DNA of 64,000 nucleotides from Fulvia fulva (taxonomy: Eukaryota > Ascomycota > Dothideomycetes > Mycosphaerellales > Mycosphaerellaceae): positions 6,882,001-6,946,000 of the forward strand of contig NC_063012.1 of assembly GCF_020509005.1 (NCBI RefSeq). Direction: 5' to 3'. The position numbers and the translations under genes were made by a program. The stretch's first letter is position 1. Each line of letters begins with the position of its first letter. The notes under the pieces are model-generated. The model saw only the letters and a list, made by a program, of their open reading frames with translations, was not told the origin of the DNA and searched no databases. Positions 30,400 to 43,425 of this stretch are shown piece after piece.

Positions 30400-33300
30400 G
30401 TCTCCTACAATCCCTTTACGTAAGCTAGAGCTACCTTATAAAGTTTTAGAACTACTAGCTATTAAGGGGCTTTATTAACCTATTAGTAGCTATGTCCTTT
30501 ATATAGTAGTAGTCTACTATAATCTTCTTCTACTACTAGAGATATCTGACATAGTTATATATAACATCAATATACTTTGACCTTTTATGTATATAGGCAT
30601 CTTTAATAAGTGTTAAAGCGGCTTAGTTGTTACCTATAAGCTTGACTAGCCTTAGCTCGTTAACAGTGCCCTTGCTTACCCTTATACTTAGCTAGAAAGA
30701 GCTCTTTCCTACTAGTTCTAGGCACCCTATTTCCCTAAGGATAGTAGTAAGAAATTGTGACTGCTTTGCGGCTACGTTTATAGCTATAAACTTAGCTTCT
30801 ATTATTAATATTAGAATAGACTTCTGCTTTATACTTATCTAGGACATAGGTGATCTATAAAGGAACCACACGTATCCTAGAATTGAGACTCTATCCACTT
30901 TGTCTATAGCGTAGTTAGAGTCCGAGTATCCCTAGAGATTGCCCCCTCCCTTTCTATATATAAGACCTAGGTCTAGGTACGACCGTAGGTATCGGAAGAG
31001 CTTCTTTAAAGCCTTTATATACTACTACAAGGGATTAGCAATATATAAGCTAATTCTTCTAAGGGGAAATGCTAAGTCTAGCCTTGTTATTGTTATTAGC
31101 TATATCTAGGTACTATTATAGCTCTAGTAATCCTATTTGTTATACCTCTTATCGATAGGAGCCGTAGGTACTAGATGCTCGTAGCTCTCTATAGGTAAGT
31201 AGGTTAGCGTAGCCTTCTCTCTAGCTATATTTATCTTAGCTAATTTAGCGTAGACATAGTGTCCTTAATCAAGCTTTAAAGTACCTTAGGACCTGTCTCT
31301 TATAATCCTTATTCTAAGGATCTTCGTAGGTTTACTAAGATCTTTAATCTTAAACACTTTTCTAAGCTTAGCCTTAAACTACTAAACATCTAATAGCTTC
31401 GGAGCTATAATAGGTATGTCATCTATATAGGTAAGGACTATAAGGTCTCTATCCGTATAGATAAGTAGGTATAGATCTACCTAGGACTAGGTAAATCTAA
31501 TCTTCTCTAGCTTCGTAATATAGAGCTTGTTCTAGTCTCTAGCTACTTCCTTAAGCCTATAAAGGCTTCGTAGGACCTTAAACACTATGTTTAGAGGTGC
31601 TTCAACTCCTAGGGGTAGGATCATATAGATGTCTTTAAGGAGGCTACTTTAGGTAAAAGCATTATTCACATCTACTAGGTGCATCTCGAGATCTCTCTCA
31701 TACACTACTACTATAGATACTCGGAGAGTATCATGTCTAATAGTAGGTGCAAAGGTCTCTTCGAAGTCAACCCTATATTTCTATAAAAACCCTCTTATAA
31801 CTAGTCTTGCCTTGAACTTCTTAATAGCTCCACTAATCATTCTTTTCACATTAAAGACCTACCTAGAAGTAATTAGATTCGTACCATTTGGCGGTATAAC
31901 TACTTCCTAGGTGTTGTTACTTACTAAGGCAATAAGTTCGTTCTCGATTACCTCTCTCTATATATGTCCCTATTCGGGGTCTCCTACGGCTACCTTATAG
32001 GACTTTAGGATTAGCACTTCCTGCTAATAGGCTATGGCCTGCCTAACAGTAGCAAATGTATGTTCTTCCACGTCGTTTAGAATCTCCTCTACCTAGCTTA
32101 TTGTAGGGTCTAGATAGAACATCTGGGCGATAAGAGCCTTATAGTGTTTAGCCTTATACTCTTCAGAGTTATCATCTCCGTCCCCCCTTAACCTCTTGTT
32201 GCCTACAACCTGAGGTGGCGCTAGGTGTTTAGATAGGTCGAACTGAACGACATCTTCTTTTTCTTTTATTAGAGTACCCTGATCTCCAAACTTCTGGTAT
32301 TCCCTAATGTCCTTTAGGGGAGGGGGAAGTTGTATAGACAGCGGTTGCTATAGTGTTGATGACTCGGGTAGGTTCTGTATAGATCTACCGTTATCGGCCT
32401 TCGATAGTATTAAAAGCGCCTTAATATTTTCTCCTAGCCTTCGTAACGGTATCTCTAATAATCCCCTATCGGAAAATTTCGCCCTAAAGGTCAATAGAGA
32501 TGAGGGCCAGCCTCTCCCCTTTCCTCTCTATAGTAGGTCCTTTAAACTTCCTTATGTTTATAAGGGAGTAGACCTTGCAATTCTAGTGTTTAGAAGGAAT
32601 AGGAATGGGATCTTTCTTATTAGTAACTCTATATAGGTTTCTTAGCAGTCCCTTGCTAAGGTGTGTACATCTTCTATACTATAGCTCCTACTGATCTTCG
32701 GACTTAGTATTAGCTATAGCGGTACCGTTACGTTCTTAAGAGAGTGTACTTATATACTATAGCTTAAGAATTTCCGAGATCGAGTGGATAAACGGTACTC
32801 CTCCTCGAAGTTTAGTCTAGACAACGGGTTTACTAGACAAGGATTTTAGGGTGAAACTAGGTAGTTAGATAGCAAACTGTTAGCTAAACTAATTCCACGA
32901 AACAAGACTAACTCTAAGGCTAGGAACAAACAGGACATTTTCTAAGACAATTTACTTTCTAGAAGGACTACCTATTACTACACTTCCTATATATATAGCT
33001 TATAGATAGCCACCCCTAACCTTAATCCACTTCCTCTTTTAAAGAGGCTTGAGTGTCCTAAATAGTAAATCTCAGTTAGTTATATATAATGATGTATAAG
33101 AGTTAAGTAACTACTCGGACGAGGGGTACTAACCTTTATCTTCTATAGTAGAATAGGCAACCTCATCAACATTATTATCTTCTAATAGTATCTTAGAGTC
33201 TAATACGTCTTCCTAGGTCGTATTGGCCCTTATAGGCTTACTAGAGGAGGCCTTTAGCTTACGGCTCTCCTTTATCTACTTTATAAGGTCCGTTATTACC

Positions 33301-34660
33301 TTAAGGACATTACGAAGGTTTAGTAATAATGACCTCCTACGAGGTAGTAACGGTTGTCTCTTAGTAGGGTAGGTAACCCTAGCTAGTTTGTCCTTGTTCC
33401 TAACAGCCTACTAAGCTATAGAAAGGTGTAGGCAGTTGCTTATAAAATGGTTACTACCGTAGAGATAGTACGTAAGCTTACCCTAGAAACCCTTCTTAGT
33501 AAACATAGCTATCCCTTAATAAATTATTGATTCTTACTTCTCCCTAAGAATTGTAAGAATGTCTGATAGTAAGAGATTCACCTAGGTATCAATTGTATCG
33601 CGAATTGGGCCAAATGAGTCTAGTAGAGCTACTAAGAGTTACTCAATCTTTCTGTCCTTAGTCTAAATGTCTTAGAACTAAGGCGAGATTGAAACAGCCC
33701 TCCTTATAATTAAGCTAAGCTCCTACTAGGCGTTATCTATTGACTAGTCCTCTATCATTACGAAATTAGTGTATTGCTAGAGTAAACTCCTTCTAGTAGT
33801 AATAAGTCTTCTCTAATATTTAGCTTTAGCCTATTCCTATAACTCCTTCGTATACCGGATCTCGTATATTATCTCTTAGTTATCTATTAACAGACAGATA
33901 TATATCTTATATAGGGCCGTTACATTATACTGTCTATACAATACCTTCCTTATCGCTTAATCTAAAGGAAGGGATGACTCCGATAATATAGAGGGTGTCG
34001 CTATAGATAGGGTTGTAGCGGGAATGTCCGTAATAATGTCTTCGAGGACCTAGTGAACCTACTTTAATACTAGGTGTATTCTTATTAGCTTGAACTATAT
34101 TTCGTGGTTCTCTCTTATTAGAAGAGGTGCTACTCTCTTTCTTATAAACCTAGTCTCTTTCTCTATTTTTGTAAGTTAAGGGACAGGTTAGCTACCCTTA
34201 GGTAAAAGGATTTATTCGGTCGTACGCGATCGGATCGAAATAGGATAAACCGAACGCGAGGTTAATAGCGGAGAGGATAGCTATCCGCCGGGAAGAGGAG
34301 GAAAGTCGGTCGGTAAGGATCGTATTAGTACTAAGACACTATAGCGTAACTCTCTTAGTAGAGGGGGTTTCTAAGACACTACGGCTCTCTTAGAATAAAT
34401 AGTTAGTCGATACGAACGCGATGTCCGGAGAGCGACTCTTCTTAGTAAGCTCGCCTACTTGTCTAAGGTATTGGTATAGGCTCCCTAACTCGGAGTCTAA
34501 CAGTGCCTTACTAGGCTCTTTCACGTCTTATATACACCTATAGCACGGCTATAGCTTCCTATACAAAGCGGGTACGGCCTCTAGTCTACCTTCCTTTTGT
34601 TCTAAAGAGGAATAACTCTAATACGACTTTGTCGAGGGTAAAATACCGAGATACTAACCC
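30400..34660 (-). pseudogene. Copia-1 gag-pol remnant, integrase core deleted
   Basis: Minus-strand order: gag (about 34200-33400), protease region (about 33080-32900), integrase remnant, reverse transcriptase with an intact YIDD box (complement of gtcatctatata near 31415), RNase H to about 30450. The junction gccctaaagg|tcaatagaga near 32490 joins sequence matching copia-2 41081 directly to 40306, so the first part of the integrase core and the rest of its catalytic region are gone. In Ty1/copia, integrase precedes reverse transcriptase, as seen. An open plus-strand stretch at 32307-32636 is antisense to this and not a gene. Confidence 0.82.
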
Positions 34661-34672
34661 GGGCTTATAACC

Positions 34673-34906
34673 TATTAAATAGGTACGAGTTACGTAGTAG
34701 TAGAAGACGGCGGATTATACGAAAGACGAAGAAGGACCTAATAGGATAGCGTATATCTATATATAGTATCGCTAGTGTTAGTATAGGTAGATACTAGGTA
34801 TCCGGATATTTACTAGCCTAAGGGCTAGTAAACCCTAGTCACGTAATCTAGTCATATAACACACCTATACCTATATACTTATTCTACGGCCTATATGTTC
34901 TTAATA
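34673..34906 (-). repeat. 5' LTR of copia-1
   Basis: 234 bp; more heavily converted (TG and CA to TA) than the 3' LTR of the same element. Confidence 0.9.
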
Positions 34907-34911
34907 GATAT
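34907..34911. repeat. Copia-1 target duplication, right
   Basis: gatat, identical to 30148-30152. Confidence 0.8.
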
Positions 34912-36660
34912 TACTTCCGCTAGAGCGATTCCTTAAGATCGACTCTATACGAGCTACTATCGAAGATACGCCTAAAGAAGAAGAGACGACTCCCCTAAAT
35001 CCTAAAGTAATCGAGTTTATTAATTAAGATACTACGGAAAGATAGTACTATCCGTCTACTCTTATAGAAGGCGAAGATATACCCTACGTACTATAAGGTA
35101 GATAGTAACATATTATATATACGAAACTAGTACGATAGTTAGAGCCTATAGGTACCTAATAACTAGGCCCTACGGACTCGGCTTATTAGAATAGATTATA
35201 ACGCCCTAGTAGTAGGATATCTAGGACGAGCTCGAACCTATAAACTCGTAGTACGAGAATTCTATTGGCCTAGCTTAGTAAGATTAGTACGTAGATATAC
35301 CGCGAATTACCGTAAATACTATACGACGAAATCTCTATACTTCTAGCTACCTAGATTATTATACCTACTTTTAGTACCGGACCGACCTTAGAGGTATATC
35401 GCGGTAGACTTCGTAGTCGGACTTCCTAATAGCACCCTCGATAGCATAACCTATAATAATATTATAACCGTAATAGATAGGCTAACGAGGGAAGTCAAGC
35501 TGATTCCGATCGGAGCGATAACTATATAGAATACGGTAAGACTTTTCCTTAAGTATATATTCTCCCGACGGGGATTTCCTAATACTATTACTTTAGACCG
35601 TAGTAAACAATAGGTTACTACCTTCTAGAAGAAGCTTTATAAGATACTTCGTATAAGTCGTAAGCTAAGTTCTTTATACTACCTAGAAACTAATAGACAG
35701 TCGGAACGTACTAACTAAGTAATAGAATAGTATCTCTATATATTTACTAACGAGGTATAAGATAACTGGGTAGAATAGCTTTATCTAGCTTAGTTTACGA
35801 TCAATAATTACCTTTCTAAAACTACTATTATGTCGCTATTCTACGCTACTTTAGGCTATAACCCTAAGTTTATAGAGCGCGTAGACCTAAGCGCTAGAAA
35901 AGAGGGAGGACTAACTACTCTCTAGCGACTAGATATAGGATCGGCTAAAGCCTTCGTACGCCGGATTTACGACCTTTATAAGTACCTTTAAGTAAATATA
36001 CGGATGTTATAAGCTCTCTAAGCTAAAGTAGTAAACCGCTACCGAAGCATCCCGCTAGACTATAAAGTAGGCGACTAGGTATACCTAAGTACTAAGAACA
36101 TCCGTACGACTCGACTATCTAAGAAGCTCGATAGAAGATACGCTAGCCCGTACTAGATTATAGAAGTTATACTAGCTAAGCTCTTATATAAACTGAGATT
36201 GTCGGACGCTATAGTAGGACTCGATAACTACTTTTATACCTCGTTACTTTAGCGAGCCGATTATCCCGACTTTCTACTACTCGAAGGCTAGTATCTAGTA
36301 CTACTACCGCTAATAACTATCGAGCCTAATACTACCGAAGCCGATATAGTCGCTAATATAGTCGTAACACCTATATATATATATAAGATAGAGAAGATCT
36401 TAGATATATATACCCGTAAGCGAGTAGGCAAAGTAAAGAAGGGGTAGAAGCGCAAAGTAGACACTTAGTATAAGGTGGAATAGCTTAGATATTAGAATGA
36501 GGAGGATAGTAATACCTAGTAACCGGCTAAGAATATATTGAAACACGCGGCCGCCGCTATTATAGACTTTTACTATAACCGGCCGGAGTTGTCTACGCCT
36601 ATAGGCTTCGTAGCTCTATCTAATTAGGTCCCTCTAAGTAATAAGGTACTCGGGCTTAAT
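34912..36660 (+). pseudogene. Ty3/gypsy element B: integrase and chromodomain part
   Basis: Continuation of 28506-30152. It holds the integrase zinc-binding region (near 35180-35280), core blocks RYIAVDFVVGLPNS near 35390, TLDRSKQ near 35595 and SERTN near 35700, then a GPY/F-like part and a chromodomain near 36380-36580 ending IIDFYYNRPELSTPIGF. It matches element D at 167-1140. The sequence breaks off at about 36658, directly against L6, so the C-terminal tail and 3' LTR are missing. Confidence 0.85.
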
Positions 36661-37306
36661 ATCTAGCTAGCCCTTCTCTAGTATCTAGTTCGTAATACGC
36701 CGTAGGTTCTTAACGTTATTAAGAAGTGCCCTAATTATCTAGTTCCTCGCCTTTACTATCTACTCCCCCCGTCCTAGCGACTACCTCGGATAGATAGAGA
36801 GTACGTACCGTATATTCTAGGAGTAATCGCCGTAGGGGTAGCTAGTATTCGGGTATTCTAGAACCTTCCTCTATAATAGGTACCCCTAGAGGCCGATATA
36901 TTCGCTTCGTAGTTAGGTTACTATACTACTCTATACCCTCGTAAGGCGGTAGTAGATAAGCTTTAGGGGGTACTTGACCGCGGATTTCGTAGCTAACTAT
37001 TCCTTAGGTTATCCCGCTAGCTAAGGGCGTCTACTATGCCCTACACCCTAGTTGTTCTACCTCTCTTTCTATAGTTACTCTATAAACGATTTCTTACCTT
37101 CCTATCGTATTACTAGCTATTCGTCCCTTACCCGGTAGTTCGGCTCGTTTCCGGGTCGAATACCCTTATACGCTAGTACTAATTCGCGGGCCCTTACGAC
37201 TATACTAGCGATAACCTTCTATACTAGGTACTATACCGACTTACCTAAGTAGGAGGTCCGTAGTCCCTAGATATATAGGTCGATCGGCGGTATAGTAGTC
37301 TTATAC
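36661..37306 (-). mobile_element. LINE fragment L6, left part
   Basis: Reverse-complement match to the C-terminal ORF2 part of the L1 family (as L5 50589-51230). Truncated at the left against element B and interrupted at the right by element C; continues at 60049. Confidence 0.85.
37302..37306. repeat. Element C target duplication, left (mutated)
   Basis: tatac, opposite cgtac at 60049-60053. Intact LINE copies read ctcgtacttaag here, so the original site was CGTAC and the left copy changed at both CpG bases. Confidence 0.65.
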
Positions 37307-37456
37307 TATTACGGTTTACTACTACCGTAACGTCGCGCGCCTTAGCGCTTCCTTATATATCTCGCGCGCTTCGCGCTTCTCTTTCGTAGCTTTACCGAAC
37401 AACGCTTATTTTACGGTAACCCTATACTATCGTCTTATAGATTACTACTCGTAATA
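37307..37456 (+). repeat. 5' LTR of element C
   Basis: 150 bp, tattacggttt to ctcgtaata; same length as the 3' LTR and similar throughout. Confidence 0.88.
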
Positions 37457-37890
37457 GTTTGTTCGGTCTTATAAGCGGCCTATCTAGTTAGGATAGTAAT
37501 TATAATTAAATCGTACTAGTAAAGTACGCGCTAAGGTAGGTCAAGTTTACTATAGTTACTAACCGTCGAGTCGCGCGTATAGGCGTACTAATAATAACTA
37601 TAGTCGCGTAAACAAGCGTATTAGTTAAGTTAATAGATCACCTCTCTCCTTCGCGTAAAACGCGCGCCTCTCTAATCTTATAGGGCCCTTATATACCTAC
37701 TAAGAGAGTAGTCTTATCTACTACGTAACAGTATAATATAGCTATACCCGGTAGTACTACTAACGGGGTACTCTTGCCTAAGTAACCTCTTTATCTAGAT
37801 CTTAGTAAGTATAAGCGTTAGTCGCTCGTACGCGCTAAGCTTTTCCTAACCGTATCTACTAAAACGTAGACACTCGATAACCTAGGCATC
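37457..37890 (+). other. Element C leader region
   Basis: Sequence between the 5' LTR and the copia-2 insertion. It should hold the primer-binding site directly after 37456 and the start of gag, but no tRNA complement or protein motif was recognised. Confidence 0.5.
37886..37890. repeat. Copia-2 target duplication, left
   Basis: gcatc, opposite gtatc at 43426-43430, one C to T difference in CpA context. Confidence 0.78.
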
Positions 37891-38124
37891 TGTTAAGAAC
37901 ATATAGGCCGTAGGACAAGTATGTAGGTATAGGTGTGTTATGTAACTAGATCACGTGACTAGGGTTTACTAGCCTATAGGCTAGTAAACATCCGGACACC
38001 TAGTATCTACCTATACTAACACTAGCGATACTATATATAGATATACGCTATCCTATTAGGTCCTTCTTCGTCTTTCGTATAATCCGCCGTCTTCTACTAC
38101 TACGTAACTCGTACCTATTTAATA
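37891..38124 (+). repeat. 5' LTR of copia-2
   Basis: 234 bp, tgttaagaac to cctatttaata, followed by ggttataagcccggg, the expected position of a primer-binding site. Confidence 0.9.
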
Positions 38125-38599
38125 GGTTATAAGCCCGGGTTAGTAACTCGGTATTTTACCCTCGACAAAGTCGTATTAGAGTTATTCCTCTTTAGAACAA
38201 AAGGAAGGTAGACTAGAGGCCGTACCCGCCTTGTATAGGAAGCTATAGCCGTCCTATAGGTATATATAAGACGTAAAAGAGCCTAGTAAGGTACTATTAG
38301 ACTCCGAGTTAGAGAGCCTATACTAATACCTTAGATAAGTAGGCGAGCTTACTAAGAAGAGTCGCTCTTCGGACATCGCGTTCGTATCGACTAACTATTT
38401 ATTCTAAGAGAGCCGTAGTGTCTTAGAAACCCCCTCTACTAAGAGAGTTACGCTATAGTGTCTTAGTACTAATACGATCCTTACCGACCGACTTTCCTCC
38501 TCTTCCCGGCGGATAGCTATCCTCTCCGCTATTAACCTCGCGTTCGGTTTATCCTATTTCGATCCGATCGCGTACGACCGAATAAATCCTTTTACCTAA

Positions 38600-41500
38600 G
38601 GGTAGCTAACCTGTCCCTTAACTTACAAAAATAGAGAAAGAGACTAGGTTTATAAGAAAGAGAGTAGCACCTCTTCTAATAAGAGAGAACCACGAAATAT
38701 AGTTCAAGCTAATAAGAATACACCTAGTATTAAAGTAGGTTCACTAGGTCCTCGAAGACATTATTACGGACATTCCCGCTACAACCCTATCTATAGCGAC
38801 ACCCTCTATATTATCGGAGTCATCCCTTCCTTTAGATTAAGCGATAAGGAAGGTATCGTATAGACGGCACAATGTAACGGCCCTAGATAACATATATATC
38901 TGTCTATCGACAGATGACTAAGAGATAATATACGAGATCCGGTATACGAAGGAGTTATAGGAATAGGCTAAAGCTAAATATAAGAGAAGACTTCTCGCTA
39001 CTAGAAGAAGTTTGCTTTAGCAATACACTAATCTCGTGATGACAGAGGACTAGTCAATAGATGACGCCTAGTAGGAGCTTAGCTCAATTATAAGGAGGGC
39101 TGTTTCAATCTCGCCTTAGTTCTAAGACATTAAGACTAAGGATAGAAAGATCTAGTAACTCTTAGTAGCTCTACTAGACTCATTTAGCTCAATTCGCGAT
39201 GCAATTGATACCTAGGTGAATCTCTTACTATAAGACATTCTTATAATTCTTAGGGAGAAGCAAGAATTAATGATTTATTAAGGGATAGCTATATTCGCTA
39301 AGAAGGGTTTCTAGGGCAAGCTTACGTACTATCTCTACGGTAGTGACCATTTTATAAGCAAGTGCCCACACCTTTCTATAGCTTAGTAGGCTGTTAGGAA
39401 CAAGGACAAACTAGCTAGGGTTACCTACCCTACTAAGAGATAACCGTTACTACCTCGTAGGGGGTCATTATTACCAAACCTTCGTAATGTCCTTAAGGTA
39501 ATAACGGACCTTATAAAGTAGATAAAGGAGAGCCGCAAGCCAAAGGCCTCCTCTAGTAAGCCTATAAGGGCCTATACGACCTAGGAAGACGTATTAGACC
39601 CTAAGATACTATTAGAAGATGATAATGTTAATGAGGTTGCCTATTCTACTATAGAAGCTAAAGGTAAGTACCTCTCGTCCGAGTAGTTGCTTAACTCTTA
39701 TACATTATTATATATAACTAACTGAGATTTACTTTTTAGGACACTTAAGCCTCTTTAAAAGAGGAAGTGGATCAAGGTTAGGAGTGGCTATCTACAAACT
39801 ATATATATAGGAAGTGTAGTAATAGGTAGTCCTTCTAGAAAGCAAATTGTCTTAGAAAATGTCTTATTTGTCCCTAGCCTTAGAGTTAGTCTTGTTTCGT
39901 AGAATTAGTTTAGCTAATAGTTTACTATCTAACTACCTAGTTTCACCCTAAAATCCTTGTCTAGTAAACCCGTTATCTAGACTAAACTTCGAGGAGGAGT
40001 ACCGTTTATCTGCTCGATCTCGGAAATTCTTTAGCTATAGTATACTAGTATACTCTCTTAAGAACGTGACGGTACTGCTATAGCTAACACTAAGTCCGAA
40101 GATAAGTAGGAGCTATAGTATAGAAGATATACACACCTTAGCAAGGGACTACTAAGAAACCTATATAGAGTCACTAATAAGAAAGATCCTATTCCTGTTC
40201 CTTCTAAACACTAGAATTGCAAGGTCTACTCCCTTATAAATATAAGGAAGTTTAAAGGACCTACTATAGAGAGGAAAGGGGAGAGGCTGGCCCTCATCTC
40301 TATTGACATCTATAGGCCTTTTTAGGGCGTAGTCTCTAGGCTAGGATATAAGTATTAGCTTGAGATTGTAGACAACTTCTCTAGGAAGAAGTAGGTAATC
40401 CCTTTGAAGGCTAGGAGCGACGCTCCTACAGCCCTACGGGATTAGAAGGTCTAGGTAGAACGGCAGTCAAGGTACTTTCTATCTATGATCCGTAGTAATA
40501 GTATAAAGGAAATTCTCGCCTTACTAAAAGAGTAGGAGAAGGAGTTTAGCACTTAGATAGACACAACTAATGCCTATAACTCTCTTTAAAATAGACCTAT
40601 AGAAAGGTCAATTTAAGCCTCTAAGAACATAGTCCGGGCTATACTTAAAGACTCTAGCATACTAGTTAAGTTCTAGCTAGAAGCTTTATAAGTATAGACT
40701 ATAATTAGAAACAGACTGCCTAATAGTCCGATTATTAATAGTATTGCTCTTTTACTAGAAGAAGCCTTTATAGCTAAGCACCGTTAGTCGACCATTTCCG
40801 CGTCTAGGGATATAAAGCTATAGTCTATATAGACCTAAGAGCCTAACCTTAAGGCTTAAGGAGAGACAAGTTAATAAACCGAGGAAAAGAAGCCGTGTTT
40901 ATAGGCTACCTAGAAAACACTACAAAACAATAGCTATTCTAGGATCCCGACATAAAAGCAATAAAAGCGTATAGTCACGTCGACTAGTTTGAGAACAAGA
41001 AGGGGGGAGATATAGATCTTGGTATCACCTTTACTAACTAGCCGAGTCGAGCGCTACAGCGCAATCCTATTAGGAGGAAGCCCTTTAGGGCGAAATTTTC
41101 CGATAGGGGATTATTAGAGACACCGTTACGAAGGCTAGGAGAAAATATTAAGGCGGTTTTAATACTGTCGAAGGCCGATAACGGTGGATCTATACAGAGC
41201 CTACCTAAGTTATTAACACTATAGTAACCGCTATTTATACAACTTCCCCCTCCCCTAAATAATATTAGGGAATACTAGAAGTTTAGAGATTAGGGTACTC
41301 TAGTAAAAGAAAAAGAAGATGTCGTTTAGTTCGACCTATCCGAACACCTAGCGCCACCTTAGGTTATAGGCAATAAGAGGTTAAGGGGGGACGGAGATAA
41401 TAACTCTAAAGAGTATAAGGCTAAACACTTTAAGGCTCTTATCGCCTAGATGTTCTATCTAGACCCTATAATAAGCTAGGTAGAGGAGATTCTGAACGAC

Positions 41501-43110
41501 GTAGAAGAATATACATTTGCTACTATTAGGTAGGCCATAGCCTATTAGTAGGAAGTGCTAATCCTAAAGTCCTATAAGGTAGCCGTAGGAGACCCCGAAT
41601 AGGGACATATATAGAGAGAGGTAATCGAGAACGAACTTATTGCCTTAGTAAGCAACAACACCTAGGAAGTAGTTATACCGCTAAAGAGTACGAATCTAAT
41701 TACTTCTAGGTAGGTCTTTGATATAAAAAGAATGATTAGTAGAGCTATTAAGAAGTTCAAGGCAAGACTAGTTATAACAGAGGTTTTATAGAAATATAGG
41801 GTTGACTTAGAAGAGACCTTTATACCTACTATTAGACATAATACTCTCCGAGTATTCATAGTAGTAGTATATAAGAGAGATCTCGAGATACACCTAGTAG
41901 ATATAAATAATGCTTTTACCTAAAGTAGCCTTCTTAAAGACATCTATATAATCCCACCCCTAGGAGTTAAAGCACCTCTAAATATAGTGTTCAAGGTCCT
42001 ACGAAGCCTTTATAGGCTTAAGCAAGCAGCTAGAGACTAGAACAAGCTCTATGTTACGAAGCTAGAGAAGATTAGATTTACCTAGTCCTAGGTAGATCTA
42101 TGCCTACTTATCTATACGGATAGAGACCTTATAGTCCTTACCTATATAGATGACATACCTATTATAGCTCCGAAGCTATTAGATGTTCAGTGGTTTAAGG
42201 CTAAGCTTAGAAAAGTGTTTAAGATTAAAGATCTTAGTAAACCTACGAAGATCCTTAGAATAAGGATTATAAGAGACAGGTCCTAAGGCACTTTGAAGCT
42301 TAATCAAGGACACTATATCTACGCTAAATTAGCTAAGATGAACATAGCTAGAGAGAAGGCTACGCTAACCTACTTACCTATAGAGAGCTACGAGCATTTA
42401 GTGCCTACGGCACCTATAGATAAGAGGTGTAACAAACAGGATTACTAGAGCTATAATAGTACCTAGATGTGGCTAATAATAATAACAAGGCTAGCCTTAG
42501 CATTCCCCCTTAGAAGAATTAGCTCATTTGTTACTAATCCCTCGCAGTAGTATATAAAGGCTTTAAAGAAGCTCTCCCGATACCTACGGTCGTACCTAGA
42601 CCTAGGTCTTATATATAGAAAGGGAGGGGGTAATCTCTAGGGATACTCGGACTCTAACTACGCTATAGACAAAGTAGATAGAGTCTCAATTCTAGGATAC
42701 GTATAGTTCCTTTGTAGATCACCTATGTCCTAGATAAGTAGGAAGTAGAAGTCTGTTATAACATCAATAATAGAAGCTAAGTTCATAGCTATAAACGTAG
42801 CCGTAAAGTAGTCACAATTTCTTACTACTGTCCTTAGGGAAATAGGGTGCCTAGATCTAGTAGGAAAGAGCTCTTTCTAGCCGAGTGTAAGGGCAAGCAA
42901 GGGTACTATTAACGAGCTAAGGCTAGTCAAGCTTATAGGTAACAACTAAGCCGCTTTAATACTTGTTAAAGATGCCTATATATATAAAAGGTCAAAGTAT
43001 ATTAATGTCATATATAACTATATTAGACATCTCTAGTAGTAGAAGAAGATTGTAGTAGACTACTACTATATAAAGGACATAGCTACTAATAGGTTAATAA
43101 AGCCCCTTAA
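38600..43110 (+). pseudogene. Copia-2 gag-pol remnant
   Basis: Order on the plus strand: gag from about 38620 with a zinc knuckle near 39330-39375 (second Cys now Tyr, YGSDHFISKCPH), protease near 39700-39930 (ending VLENVLFVPSLRVSLVS), integrase from about 40290 (SIDI) to 41000, and reverse transcriptase with block PLGVKAPLNIVFKVL-like sequence near 41960 and the catalytic YIDD intact at 42143-42154. RNase H follows near 42640-43020. Many stops, almost all TAG/TAA; some frame changes in the integrase to RT linker. Part of the linker still reads openly on both strands, giving spurious short frames such as 41662-41859 minus. Confidence 0.85.
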
Positions 43111-43191
43111 TAGCTAGTAGTTCTAAAACTTTACGAGGTAGCTCTAGCTTACGTAAAGAGATTATAGGAGACTATATAGCCTGAGTAGGAG

Positions 43192-43425
43192 TGTTAAGAA
43201 CATATAGGCCGTAGGACAAGTATATAGGTATAGGTGTGTCATATGACTAGATCACGTAACTACGGTTTACTAGCCTATAGGCTAGTAAACATCCGGACAC
43301 CTAGCATCTACCTACACTAACACTAGCGATACTATATATAGATATACGCTATCCTATTAGGTCCTTCTTTGTCTTTCGTATAATCCGCCGTCTTCTACTA
43401 CTACGTAACTCGTACCTATTTAATA
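43192..43425 (+). repeat. 3' LTR of copia-2
   Basis: 234 bp, tgttaagaac to cctatttaata, nearly identical to the 5' LTR. Confidence 0.9.

Larger units (their letters stand above)
30153..34906 (-). mobile_element. Ty1/copia element copia-1, with LTRs and target duplication
   Basis: 4,754 bp on the minus strand between LTRs 30153-30380 and 34673-34906, flanked by GATAT, inserted in element B. It aligns with copia-2 along its length except for a 775 bp deletion in the integrase at about 32490, which with the 6 bp LTR difference accounts exactly for the 781 bp size difference. Confidence 0.93.
37891..43425 (+). mobile_element. Ty1/copia element copia-2, complete with LTRs
   Basis: 5,535 bp with two 234 bp LTRs (37891-38124, 43192-43425), inserted in element C. 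The LTRs run TGTTAAG to TTTAATA, originally a TGTTAA/TTAACA inverted repeat as preserved in copia-3. It is the longest copia copy here and the reference for the deletion in copia-1. Confidence 0.93.

Noticed and set aside
32307..32636. 109-codon plus-strand frame in copia-1
   Set aside because: Antisense to the element and spanning its deletion junction; no domain.
37457..38140. tRNA-like primer-binding sites after the 5' LTRs of element C and copia-2
   Set aside because: Position is right but no convincing match to a tRNA 3' end could be made by eye, partly because of C to T changes.
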